Below are positions 7,843-17,374 of a DNA stretch of 64,000 nucleotides, in pieces. This DNA comes from Pyruvatibacter sp. GTDB lineage: Bacteria > Pseudomonadota > Alphaproteobacteria > CGMCC-115125. The DNA lies in the NCBI RefSeq assembly GCF_040219635.1, contig NZ_JAVJSC010000009.1:496001-560000 (forward strand), written 5' to 3'. Position numbers and translations under genes: made by a program. The notes below the pieces were generated by a model, which was given only the letters and a program-made list of their open reading frames with translations, made no database searches and was not told the DNA's origin. Numbering within the stretch: the stretch's first letter is position 1; the number at the start of each line of letters is the position of its first letter.

Positions 7843-8598
7843 ATGCTTGAAGCATTCATGCTCATTTTGCTGGGTGTCCTGATAATGGCACTCATCTCAC
7901 TGGCCCTGGCCCCCCTGCTGTGGTCACGCGCGGCACGTATCACCACCCAGCGGGTGCAGCAGGATGTGCACTCGACGGCCTTCTCGGAGGCCAGCCAACA
8001 CGTCTCCAAGCGCTACGAAGGCAAAATCGCCGAGCGGGAAAGCGCCCTTCGCGCCGAAATTGCACAACTGGAAGCCTCGCGCGAAAGCATCTCCGCCGAA
8101 GCCTCAAACCGTGTCAGCAACCTCGAACAAACCCGTGCCCGGCTTGAGCAGGATATTGCCGCCCGCGACGCCCAGCTTGCCGAAAGCCAGCGGCTGTTTC
8201 AGGAGTTGGCGCAAAGCGTGCGCTCCCTGAGTGACCGCGCGGATATGCTTGACCGCGCCCACCACGAGATTGCCGCGCCCTCGCACGCACCAGACGATCA
8301 ACAGCCCGCAACGGCACAGGCTGTCAGCCACCAAATGGCCCCTGAGCCTGATCCAAACTATGAGCCTGAACCCGGATACGAACCTGAACCGACACATGAA
8401 GCGCCGTCAGCGGTTCAACATGAACCGGTCGCAGAGCAGTCTGCACCGGCCGTTGTCCAAACGCAGGATGAGCAAGACGACGCTGAAACACCGGCACCGG
8501 CTCAAGCGGCGCGTGAAACTCCGGCAATGCCGGACCTGCCGCGCGAAACCACCCTGTCAGATCGCATCCGTGCCCTGCGCAACGGTGTATCAGCCTAG
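7843..8598 (+). CDS. Membrane-anchored coiled-coil protein with Pro/Glu-rich tail
   Basis: 251 aa, family not recognised. Residues 5-30 form one membrane helix; 35-145 are a long charged heptad-rich coiled coil; 150-220 are a low-complexity Pro/Glu/Ala region with EPDPNYEPEPGYEPEP-like repeats; the end (TLSDRIRALRNGVSA) looks like a short helix that could be a docking motif. The layout resembles envelope or cell-division scaffolds, but no function can be assigned. An ATG at 7858 is an alternative start. The stop nearly meets the convergent DUF6476 gene. Confidence 0.6.
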   Translation: MLEAFMLILLGVLIMALISLALAPLLWSRAARITTQRVQQDVHSTAFSEASQHVSKRYEGKIAERESALRAEIAQLEASRESISAEASNRVSNLEQTRARLEQDIAARDAQLAESQRLFQELAQSVRSLSDRADMLDRAHHEIAAPSHAPDDQQPATAQAVSHQMAPEPDPNYEPEPGYEPEPTHEAPSAVQHEPVAEQSAPAVVQTQDEQDDAETPAPAQAARETPAMPDLPRETTLSDRIRALRNGVSA

Positions 8599-8607
8599 CG
8601 CGTTTGC

Positions 8608-9018
8608 CTAGGGCACCAGCGGCGTCAGCACCAGCGAACTGACAACGCGCCCGTCGCGGGTATTCACCACCATGATCCGCTCCGGCAGGCCATTCGTGTT
8701 GCCCAGATGAATGACAAGCCGCCGCTCATCACCCGTGACCGAGCGGATCTGATAGCCTTGCGGCACCGGCACTTCAAAGTCGCCGGTCATCGTGACAGCG
8801 ACTGAGGCTGGCACCGGCGCTGACACTTGGGCTTCATCACCCGAAGATGCTATCCGTGAGGCAATGGTCGCCACCACAATGGCAAAGCCGATTATCAGGA
8901 GAATGCCGAGCACAATGACCGTGACAAGCAACACACGCTGGGTGCGCGCGGTCGCTGCATCAATTTCCTGCTCTTCTGCCGTCCCGCCTGTTGCGTCGTT
9001 TTCGTGTTGAGCCGCCAT
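8608..9018 (-). CDS. DUF6476-like membrane protein
   Basis: 136 aa. A charged cytoplasmic N-terminus, one membrane helix (about 29-53) and a small β-rich outer domain (PVPQGYQIRSVTGDERRLVIH… ERIMVVNTRDGRVVSSLVL). This pattern matches small alphaproteobacterial proteins often found beside rluD-type genes; the DUF number is from memory. AAGGA lies upstream of its ATG, but inside the divergent rluD frame, because the two start codons share CATG at 9016-9019. Confidence 0.6.
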   Translation of the reverse strand: MAAQHENDATGGTAEEQEIDAATARTQRVLLVTVIVLGILLIIGFAIVVATIASRIASSGDEAQVSAPVPASVAVTMTGDFEVPVPQGYQIRSVTGDERRLVIHLGNTNGLPERIMVVNTRDGRVVSSLVLTPLVP

Positions 9019-10129
9019 GACCGATCATCCTTCGCCCGCTGATCCTGCCTTCCCATATCGCGTTGAGACGCTGGAGGCCAGCGGTGACGCAACAACCCTG
9101 CGCGTGACCCTGCCTGACGACGTGCCCGCCATGCGGGTGGACAAGCTGCTGGCTCTTGCGTTGCCGGACTTATCCCGCGCCCGCCTTCAGGCGCTGATCG
9201 CCGAGGGATGCGTCCGGCTCGTTGATGATCCGAACACGGCACAAAGCAGCACGCCGTTCAGCGATGCCTCTGCCCGCATCAAACCCAGCACGGCCTTTGA
9301 TGTAACCCTTCCGCCCGCCAGGGCAGCAACGCCGCAACCACAAAACATTCACCTCGATGTTCTGTATGAAGACGATGACCTGATCGTCATCAACAAACCC
9401 GCCGGCATGGTGGTGCACCCCGCCGCCGGCAACGAGGACGGCACGCTGGTGAACGCCCTGCTGCATCATTGCGCAGGCTCACTGTCAGGCGTCGGCGGCG
9501 TCGCCCGGCCCGGCATTGTGCATCGGCTGGACAAGGAAACATCCGGCGTGATGGTGGCCGCCAAGAACGACGCGGCCCATCAGGCACTGGCCGCGCAATT
9601 TGCCTCCCACGGCGCTGACGGTGCCCTTGAGCGCGCCTACTGGGCACTGGTTTGGGGGCATCCGCGCCGCCGCAAGTTCACCATTGATGCGCCACTGGGC
9701 CGCCACCCCAATGACCGCAAGAAAATGGCCATCGTCGCGCAGGCTGCCGCCGACAAAAGCACCGGCCCCAATCGCGGGCGGCGAGCTGTTACCCACCTTG
9801 AGGTCAAAAAGCGCTTCGAGCCGGGCGGCAAGCCCGTTGCCGCGCTGGTTGAATGCCGTCTTGAGACCGGACGCACGCACCAGATCAGGGTGCATCTCAC
9901 CAAGGAAGGCATTCCGGTAATCGGCGATCCGGTGTACGGCCGCAGCCACATGACCATGGCCAATGGCCTGCCCGAACCCGCCAAATCCGTTGCCCAAAGC
10001 TTCGACCGGCAGGCGCTACATGCATATCTTCTGGGGTTCAGGCACCCAAAAACCGCAGAAAAGATGGTTTTCGAGGCACCTTTGCCACCCGATATGGCGG
10101 AATTGCTGGCCTCTTTAGAAGCATTATAA
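9017..10129 (+). CDS. rluD: Ribosomal large subunit pseudouridine synthase, RluA/RluD family
   Basis: 370 aa. An S4 RNA-binding domain (MRVDKLLALALPDLSRARLQALI, about 40-65) is followed by the pseudouridine synthase domain, with catalytic Asp172 in HRLDKETSGV and the ECRLETGRTHQIRVHL motif. RluD makes pseudouridines in helix 69 of 23S rRNA; which position this one modifies cannot be told from sequence alone. The start overlaps the divergent DUF6476 start, and its own ribosome binding site is weak. rpoH follows 162 nt later, a usual alphaproteobacterial order. Confidence 0.88.
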   Translation: MTDHPSPADPAFPYRVETLEASGDATTLRVTLPDDVPAMRVDKLLALALPDLSRARLQALIAEGCVRLVDDPNTAQSSTPFSDASARIKPSTAFDVTLPPARAATPQPQNIHLDVLYEDDDLIVINKPAGMVVHPAAGNEDGTLVNALLHHCAGSLSGVGGVARPGIVHRLDKETSGVMVAAKNDAAHQALAAQFASHGADGALERAYWALVWGHPRRRKFTIDAPLGRHPNDRKKMAIVAQAAADKSTGPNRGRRAVTHLEVKKRFEPGGKPVAALVECRLETGRTHQIRVHLTKEGIPVIGDPVYGRSHMTMANGLPEPAKSVAQSFDRQALHAYLLGFRHPKTAEKMVFEAPLPPDMAELLASLEAL

Positions 10130-10291
10130 AATATCTGTGAACAACCCCTTCAAGATTCACGGTCAATGCCCTATATTCAGGTGGCTTGAGGGCGACCCTG
10201 CGTAAAACATTGAACCAAAAAATGTTTAGGGTATTGAGCCTCAATCAGGGCCCGCTCCCATTCTTGCGGGGTCCGGAGGGGAGTTTTCGAC

Positions 10292-11206
10292 ATGGCGACC
10301 AAATCCATTCCAACTCTGACGCCTGACGGCAGCCTGACGCGCTACCTGCAGGAAATCCGCAAGTTCCCGATGCTGGAGCCGGAAGAGGAATACATGCTCG
10401 GCAAACGCTACGCCGAGCACGAAGACCCCGACGCCGCCCACAAGCTGGTGACCAGCCACCTGCGTCTGGTCGCCAAGATCGCCATGGGCTATCGCGGCTA
10501 TGGCCTGCCGATTGCCGAAGTGATTTCCGAAGGCAATGTGGGCCTGATGCAGGCCGTCAAGCGCTTTGACCCTGAAAAAGGCTTCAGGCTTTCCACCTAC
10601 GCCATGTGGTGGGTGCGCGCGGCCATTCAGGAATACATTTTGCGGTCGTGGAGCCTGGTGAAAATCGGCACCACCGCCGCACAGAAGAAGCTGTTCTTCA
10701 ACCTGCGCAAAACCAAAAGCAAAATTGATGCGCTGGAAGACGGCGATCTGCGCCCTGAGCACGTCACATCCATTGCGACCAAGCTGGGCGTGCCGGAGCA
10801 GGACGTCATCAACATGAACCGCCGCATGTCCAATGGCGGCGACCAGTCGCTGAACGCCCCCATGCGCGCTGATGCGGACGGCGGCGAGTGGCAGGACTGG
10901 CTGGTGGACGACAGCGAAACCGCCGAGGAAGTGCTCTCCGAAAGCCAGGAGCTGGGCCGCCGCCGCGAAATGCTGAGCGCCGCCATGCAGACCCTCAACG
11001 AGCGTGAAATGCACATCCTCACCGAGCGCCGTCTCAAGGATGAGCCCTCAACGCTGGAAGACCTCAGCCAGGAATACGGCATCAGCCGCGAACGTGTCCG
11101 CCAGATTGAAGTGCGCGCCTTTGAAAAGCTTCAAAAAGCCATGCAGGCCGCCCACAAGGACGAAGTCCGCGCAACCCGTGAGCGGGCCGAGGAATACGCG
11201 AGCTAA
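10292..11206 (+). CDS. rpoH: RNA polymerase sigma-32 factor RpoH
   Basis: 304 aa heat-shock sigma factor. Region 2 (HLRLVAKIAMGYRGYGLP… EGNVGLMQAVKRFDPEKGFRLSTYAMWWVRAAIQEYILRSW), the RpoH box QKKLFFNLRK, and region 4 (LSQEYGISRERVRQIEVRAFEKL) are all intact. It directs transcription of chaperone and protease genes; ftsH in this window is a known RpoH target and regulator in other bacteria. A GGAGGGGAG ribosome binding site precedes the ATG. No heat-shock promoter could be called with confidence upstream. Confidence 0.96.
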   Translation: MATKSIPTLTPDGSLTRYLQEIRKFPMLEPEEEYMLGKRYAEHEDPDAAHKLVTSHLRLVAKIAMGYRGYGLPIAEVISEGNVGLMQAVKRFDPEKGFRLSTYAMWWVRAAIQEYILRSWSLVKIGTTAAQKKLFFNLRKTKSKIDALEDGDLRPEHVTSIATKLGVPEQDVINMNRRMSNGGDQSLNAPMRADADGGEWQDWLVDDSETAEEVLSESQELGRRREMLSAAMQTLNEREMHILTERRLKDEPSTLEDLSQEYGISRERVRQIEVRAFEKLQKAMQAAHKDEVRATRERAEEYAS

Positions 11207-11225
11207 GCACTCCGCACAGCAAACG

Positions 11226-11262
11226 AAAAAGGCCGGTCCGCATTGCAGCGCCCGGCCTTTTT
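11226..11262 (+). terminator. Terminator after rpoH
   Basis: AAAAAGGCCGG (11226-11236) pairs with CCGGCCTTTTT (11252-11262). The T run touches the stop codon of the convergent gene at 11261, so it may work in both directions. Confidence 0.85.
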
Positions 11263-12007
11263 ATTTCCGCACCCCCGGACGTGATGCGGTGTCCACATCA
11301 GCGCCCGCCACATCAGCGTCCGCCACATCCACGCCCTTGCAGGCCCGGCATCGCAGTTCGATGGTCGAACCATCCGTGCCCCTGAACTGCATCTTCACCC
11401 AGCGCCCCTGATCGTCGTACCAGACCTCGTTGTCAATCGCGCCGGAATACTGGTAGCGCGTGGCGTCGATGGTGCCGTGTGCGGTCTCAACCTGCTCCAC
11501 GCCAAGCGGCGCAAGCTCGACCCCGGCGATACGTCCGGTGAACGTATCCAGCACCTGCGTCGCGCCGATGACACCGGCATTCCAGTGGTTGGTCGGATAG
11601 ATGCCTACCGGCGTCTGATCGGTGCCATTGGGCCCACGAACAAAGAGGACGCCGTTATTCGCCTCAGCATCAATCTCAATAACCGAGCCTGCGTCATTGG
11701 TCCGCGCTGTCAGCGACATCAACGCGCCGTCGCGCCACACAGCATCCGACTCATAGTCAAACCTGTACACCGTGATGAACAGGGCTGACACCGCAAGACT
11801 TGTGGACGTGGTGACGCGCAGGCCCTCATCAGCCGCCTCGAACTGCACGTAATGCTGCCCGACAGGCGATCCGTTGCGATAAACCCCGAACTCCATGCGG
11901 TCGCCGTAAAGCGCACGCACATCGCCGATGGATACCGCCGCCGCGGGCACCGCACTGAACGCAGACGACATGGCGGAAGCAATCGCCACCAGAACAGCAC
12001 GCCGCAT
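11261..12007 (-). CDS. DUF6134 family secreted protein
   Basis: 248 aa. A signal peptide (MRRAVLVAIASAMSS… ending AAA) is followed by a β-rich domain: FGVYRNGSPVGQHYVQF near the start, then YRFDYESDAVWRDGALMSL, NHWNAGVIGATQVLDTFTGR and YQYSGAIDNEVWYDDQGRWVKMQF. This layout matches DUF6134, a periplasmic family of unknown function. ATG at 12007 follows GAGG; a GTG at 12034 would add nine residues. The C-terminal tail has short Ala-Asp-Val repeats. Confidence 0.7.
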   Translation of the reverse strand: MRRAVLVAIASAMSSAFSAVPAAAVSIGDVRALYGDRMEFGVYRNGSPVGQHYVQFEAADEGLRVTTSTSLAVSALFITVYRFDYESDAVWRDGALMSLTARTNDAGSVIEIDAEANNGVLFVRGPNGTDQTPVGIYPTNHWNAGVIGATQVLDTFTGRIAGVELAPLGVEQVETAHGTIDATRYQYSGAIDNEVWYDDQGRWVKMQFRGTDGSTIELRCRACKGVDVADADVAGADVDTASRPGVRK

Positions 12008-12108
12008 CACTGACCTCACTTGATTTGCTGACACTCAAGGCTGTTTACGCACCAGCGCACAAACCGGATCGGCCAGCCTCACAAGCCATACCGACGGCCC
12101 TCACTCAG

Positions 12109-12196
12109 TGCTTCCCCGCGGCTTGACCGCGGGGCCCAGAGCTAAATGCACTTCCCTCAAAAACCACCCTGGATTCCGCGGTCAAGCCGCAGAAAG
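12109..12196. repeat. REP-like inverted repeat pair, copy 1
   Basis: Two GC-rich palindromic arms in opposite orientation: CCCCGCGGCTTGACCGCGGGG (split at 12113-12133) and, near 12170-12194, a variant with CCGCGGTCAAGCCGC. The cores (CTTGA[CT]C flanked by CGG) are related to the arms around the GIY-YIG gene at 20408. It lies between the DUF6134 gene and msrA. Confidence 0.6.
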
Positions 12197-12239
12197 GCAT
12201 GAGGGGTGTGCCGCGCAGTGCAACAACCAAAGGGCGATG

Positions 12240-12893
12240 CTACTCAGCCGCCACACCCGTGCCGATCGGGCACGTCACGCCCGTGCCGCCAAGCCCGCAA
12301 TAGCCATTGGGGTTCTTCGCCAGATACTGCTGGTGATAATCCTCGGCAAAATAAAACGCCGGTGCTGAGCGTATCTCCGTCGTCACAGCGCCAAACCCGC
12401 GTGCTCCAAGGGCGCGTTCATATAACGCCTTTGATGCCTGCGCCGCCTCAAGCTGATCATCCGTGTACGTATAAATAGCCGAGCGATACTGCGTGCCGAC
12501 ATCACCGCCCTGCCGCATACCCTGCGTCGGGTCATGGGATTCCCAGAATGTTTTCAGCAATGTGTCAAACGAGACCCTGGCCGGGTCAAACACCACCAGC
12601 ACAACTTCCGTGTGCCCGGTCTGCCCGGAGCATACTTCCTCATAGGTGGCGTTGGGCGTATAGCCGCCCGCATAGCCAACGGCAGTGACATGCACACCGT
12701 CCAGCTCCCAGAACTTGCGCTCAGCGCCCCAGAAGCAGCCAAGCCCGAACTGCACTTGCTGCAAGCCTTGCGCATATGGACCCTTGAGCGCTGCACCATT
12801 CACAAAGTGGGTGTCAGCGGTGGGAAGCTCAAAATCACGGCCCGGCAGCGCTGCGTCCGCGGCAACCATCTCAGCCTTTTTGCGCCCAAACAT
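12240..12893 (-). CDS. msrA: Peptide methionine sulfoxide reductase MsrA
   Basis: 217 aa. Reduces the S-epimer of methionine sulfoxide in proteins. The catalytic motif GCFWGAE has Cys53, followed by the family segments VGYAGG, YEEVCSGQTGHTEVV, FWESHDPTQGMRQGGDVGTQYRSAIY and a C-terminal CGLGGTGVTC pair that can serve as resolving cysteines. Start at 12893 follows AGGAGG. No signal peptide, so it acts in the cytoplasm. Confidence 0.95.
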   Translation of the reverse strand: MFGRKKAEMVAADAALPGRDFELPTADTHFVNGAALKGPYAQGLQQVQFGLGCFWGAERKFWELDGVHVTAVGYAGGYTPNATYEEVCSGQTGHTEVVLVVFDPARVSFDTLLKTFWESHDPTQGMRQGGDVGTQYRSAIYTYTDDQLEAAQASKALYERALGARGFGAVTTEIRSAPAFYFAEDYHQQYLAKNPNGYCGLGGTGVTCPIGTGVAAE

Positions 12894-12964
12894 CGCGTGT
12901 ACCTCCTGCTGGCAAAATATCGTTACGACTAATGTAGGGGCTCGCCCCCCTGCGGACCAGCCCG

Positions 12965-13531
12965 CTAGCGCCGCACCATCAGCACAACACCGGTCGCCCA
13001 GTCCATTTGCGTGAACACAAAGCCGTGACGCGCCCGCAAATCAGCAAGATACGCATCCACATTGGCCTGATGCCCGTCGGGCCAGTTGGGCTGCGGCAGC
13101 AGATCATCCACCACATAGATGCCACCGGGTGCAAGCGCCCCCAGCGCCTCATCCAGATGCGAAAACTTGCCCGGCCAAGCATCGGCAAAAATCAGGTCGA
13201 GCGACGCAAGCGCCATGCCCTCCAGCACCGCCCCGCCATCTTCAAGAAGAAATGACACACGGGCGTCGCTGCCCAGCACCTCACGGGCGATAGCCTGCGG
13301 GGCCTCATCCGTATCAACGCTGACAAGCCGCGCCTCTGCATCCATACCCGCCAACAGCCAAGCCGCCCCCAGCCCGCACCCGGTACCAAGCTCCAGAAAC
13401 TGTCCGCCGGGCTTCGCCGCCGCAAGCGATGCCAGCAACTGCCCGACAGGAACGCCGGAGTTCATGTCGAAGTCCAACGCCGTGGCGCGGGTTTCAATTT
13501 CAGAAAGTGTCGTTGGGTAGCCCGTTTCCAT
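12965..13531 (-). CDS. SAM-dependent O-methyltransferase-like protein
   Basis: 188 aa with a Rossmann methyltransferase core: FLELGTGCGLGAAWLLAG (motif I), LVSVDTDEAPQ (motif II), LDLIFADAWPGK (motif IV) and APGGIYVVDDLLPQ. It resembles class I O-methyltransferases of the catechol/caffeoyl type; the substrate is unknown. The ATG at 13531 is the start of homologous sequence. A frame open to 13783 is only translation through a palindromic repeat. The gene lies next to msrA but is not tightly coupled to it. Confidence 0.75.
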   Translation of the reverse strand: METGYPTTLSEIETRATALDFDMNSGVPVGQLLASLAAAKPGGQFLELGTGCGLGAAWLLAGMDAEARLVSVDTDEAPQAIAREVLGSDARVSFLLEDGGAVLEGMALASLDLIFADAWPGKFSHLDEALGALAPGGIYVVDDLLPQPNWPDGHQANVDAYLADLRARHGFVFTQMDWATGVVLMVRR

Positions 13532-13534
13532 TCT

Positions 13535-13636
13535 CACCCCCACCCCAACCCTCCCCACAAGGGGGAGGGGGAATTTTTGCTGTGTCGCCGCCCCCTGCTT
13601 CCCCCTCCCCTTGATGGGGAGGGCCGGGGTGGGGTG
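13535..13636. repeat. GC-rich inverted repeat, family 2 copy 1
   Basis: Two arms in opposite orientation, CACCCC(C/A)ACCCC…CTCCCC…GGGGGAGGGGG at 13535-13571 and CCCCTCCCC…GGGGAGGGCCGGGGTGGGGTG at 13601-13636. A second copy lies at 44191-44316. This type of intergenic palindrome is frequent in alphaproteobacteria and often creates false ORF extensions. Confidence 0.65.
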
Positions 13637-13657
13637 ACAGCCTAAAAACAAACGCCG

Positions 13658-13705
13658 AAAAAGAAGAAAGGGCCGCACCGGCGCTCTGCCGGATACGACC
13701 CTTTC
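13658..13705 (-). terminator. Terminator after the 26-codon ORF
   Basis: On the minus strand GAAAGGGTCG pairs with CGGCCCTTTC around an inner CCGGC/GCCGG stem, followed by TTCTTTTT. It ends the transcript carrying the small ORF at 13755-13835. Confidence 0.75.
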
Positions 13706-13754
13706 CCGTGACTTCAGCGGGGTCAAAACCCCTAGAGCCAAAAGCACTGACCGG

Positions 13755-13835
13755 TTAGCAGACCACCTCGAAGGTTGCCCCAATTAGACCCGCTACCGAC
13801 AAGGACCCGTAGCCCCGCTGCGTGACACTCGACAT
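13755..13835 (-). CDS. Small ORF, 26 aa, with extreme Shine-Dalgarno sequence
   Basis: ATG to TAA encodes a 26-residue peptide beginning MSSVTQRGYGSL and ending IGATFEVVC. AAAGGAGGTGATCC directly precedes the ATG and is complementary to the very 3' end of 16S rRNA, among the strongest ribosome binding sites possible. A terminator follows 50 nt after the stop. An upstream ATCACCTC (minus strand, 13878-13885) can pair with the Shine-Dalgarno GAGGTGAT and hide it. The peptide could be a real small protein or a translated leader; I recognise no family. It lies 77 nt after the reverse transcriptase stop and may share its transcript. Confidence 0.6.
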   Translation of the reverse strand: MSSVTQRGYGSLSVAGLIGATFEVVC

Positions 13836-13912
13836 TGGATCACCTCCTTTCAATACGTTAAAACCACGTACAAGGCTGAGGTGATTTGCAGTTTTTCGCA
13901 AGCAGGAATTTG

Positions 13913-15475
13913 CTAATCGAATTTAAAGGCCGCTTTTTCATACACATCAGAGATCACCTTGGATTTCTTCCAGTGCGACCTCTCGTCTTTCGCCATTCGC
14001 GAAGTCGCCATTACGAGAGCAATGCGAACAGACTGGGAAAGCTCGTCATAGCTATCTTTCACATGAAGAACATCAGCTCGGCTGGACACCTTCGACATCG
14101 CGATCAGACACTCACGACGAACAACCAGGTCATCAGTACTCTGATAAATTGTCAGTAGTTTTGCGGAAAGTTTTGTTAGACCAGCTTCACCAATCAACCA
14201 GACAATCCAGAATAGTGAGTGGCCGGGAACAAAAATTGTCTTCTTTGAAAGGTCTGCAAGTATGGAGCTGCAGAACTTTTTGACCTCAGTTTTTGTAAAT
14301 TCTGTGGATCGCGCCAGCGCCTTACAGATCGCATCGAGCACCGGAAACAGCCTGTCCACATTGGCAATCGCCTTATCAATGATCTGGCGACGGACATCGG
14401 AATCGAAGTCCTCGCGAAACACAACTCTCTCGAGAATGTGCCGGGTGAGGCCATATTTCGGCTCATCTTCAATGCGCAATGCTAGGTCGAATACGCTTGC
14501 AACATCCTCCGGTGTCACTTCGTCTTCTTCATCACCATCATCGTCAGGGTCTGCCTCATCCGTGTCGTATAGGCTTTCAGCCTGCATGCGACGGACCAAG
14601 TCTCTAAAGTGCTTGTGCTCTTCGTCATAAGTCTTCCAGACGTCATTCACAAACTTGTCTTTCTCGTACACCTCCGTCTTTTTTAGGTTAAGGGTTAGAC
14701 CATGATGTTCGCGAAGCCATTTGGAAAGGTACTGGATGACCTCCACCGCTTGGCCGTGGGTTTTGGTGAACACTGTGAAGTCGTCCATCCAACGAACAAA
14801 ATCGACACCTTTCTGCTCAAGTGCACCATCGACATCGATCAAGAGCGCTTCCGCAAGCACTCTACAAGCGTACGGACCCGTCGGAATGCCATAACTATTG
14901 TTACCGCTGAAGTTGGAAAGTAGTTTCGCAAGTACACGCACTGCGTCAACCTCACGCGTGGTCTTGGCAGCAGCTTGTAGGCTGTTTTCAAGCCGATGCT
15001 GATACACATTCGAGAAAAAGTCTGCGATATCTATGGTGGCTACATATCTAGCCTTTTTCAGACGCAGCCTCTTGGCAGTCTGAGTTCGGTACTTCTCAAA
15101 AGCACCTGAAGTCTCGTATAGCGCCTCCCTTCGTGAGCCTGCTCGGTAAGAGAAAGACTTTTTGCTACTAGTAGGCAGGCGAGCTGCTACTACAGAGTCT
15201 CTGAGCAATCTACACAAGGTGACGAGAATAAGGACGTCCTGTATATGCAAGAGCTCAATAGGACGAATGACCTTTGAGTCTTTAGCAACGTAAGAATTCA
15301 GAACCGGATTCGGTTTGTAAGTGTCGAGATCTAACTTTTGGATGTGATCGACGACCGCATCCCAATCATCTTCAACAATCCGCAATTCGGGGGGCGGCGG
15401 GAAGAAGCTTCCCACGCCGTGGAAAAGCACGGCTTGTTTTCCTAGAGTTAGTTCGTCCTCTGTCAGATAGAACAA
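13913..15475 (-). CDS. Reverse transcriptase, antiviral/unknown-group type
   Basis: 520 aa. Polymerase motifs are visible: A with Asp149 (ATIDIADFF), B (GIPTGPYACRVLAEA, 196-210), C (WMDDF, Asp231 and Asp232) and D (GLTLNLKKTEVY). A 140-residue N-terminal region, an acidic run near 305-322 and a helical, HEAT-like C-terminal part lie around it. The single WMDD-type RT with a helical tail fits Abi/DRT-like defence RTs better than group II introns or retrons: no intron RNA, maturase domain or msr/msd is seen. It has lower GC than its neighbours, indicating transfer. The start is TTG, 6 nt after the thiC stop and in the same frame, using AAGGGG at the thiC end as ribosome binding site. Confidence 0.82.
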   Translation of the reverse strand: MFYLTEDELTLGKQAVLFHGVGSFFPPPPELRIVEDDWDAVVDHIQKLDLDTYKPNPVLNSYVAKDSKVIRPIELLHIQDVLILVTLCRLLRDSVVAARLPTSSKKSFSYRAGSRREALYETSGAFEKYRTQTAKRLRLKKARYVATIDIADFFSNVYQHRLENSLQAAAKTTREVDAVRVLAKLLSNFSGNNSYGIPTGPYACRVLAEALLIDVDGALEQKGVDFVRWMDDFTVFTKTHGQAVEVIQYLSKWLREHHGLTLNLKKTEVYEKDKFVNDVWKTYDEEHKHFRDLVRRMQAESLYDTDEADPDDDGDEEDEVTPEDVASVFDLALRIEDEPKYGLTRHILERVVFREDFDSDVRRQIIDKAIANVDRLFPVLDAICKALARSTEFTKTEVKKFCSSILADLSKKTIFVPGHSLFWIVWLIGEAGLTKLSAKLLTIYQSTDDLVVRRECLIAMSKVSSRADVLHVKDSYDELSQSVRIALVMATSRMAKDERSHWKKSKVISDVYEKAAFKFD

Positions 15476-15481
15476 TGATTG

Positions 15482-17362
<1,881 letters not shown>

Positions 17363-17374
17363 GACACGTGGTCC

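Noticed and set aside
13532..13783. N-terminal extension of the O-methyltransferase-like ORF
   Set aside because: It is translation through the GC-rich inverted repeat, the terminator and the small ORF; methyltransferase sequence begins near the ATG at 13531.
13837..13850. GGATCACCTCCTTT on the plus strand looks like the 3' end of 16S rRNA
   Set aside because: Only this short stretch matches; the flanking DNA is not 16S. On the minus strand it is simply a perfect Shine-Dalgarno sequence in front of an ATG.
13913..15475. Group II intron, retron or diversity-generating element around the reverse transcriptase
   Set aside because: No intron RNA, maturase/endonuclease domain, msr/msd-like RNA or template/variable repeat pair was seen nearby. 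A covariance and repeat search would be needed to exclude them fully.
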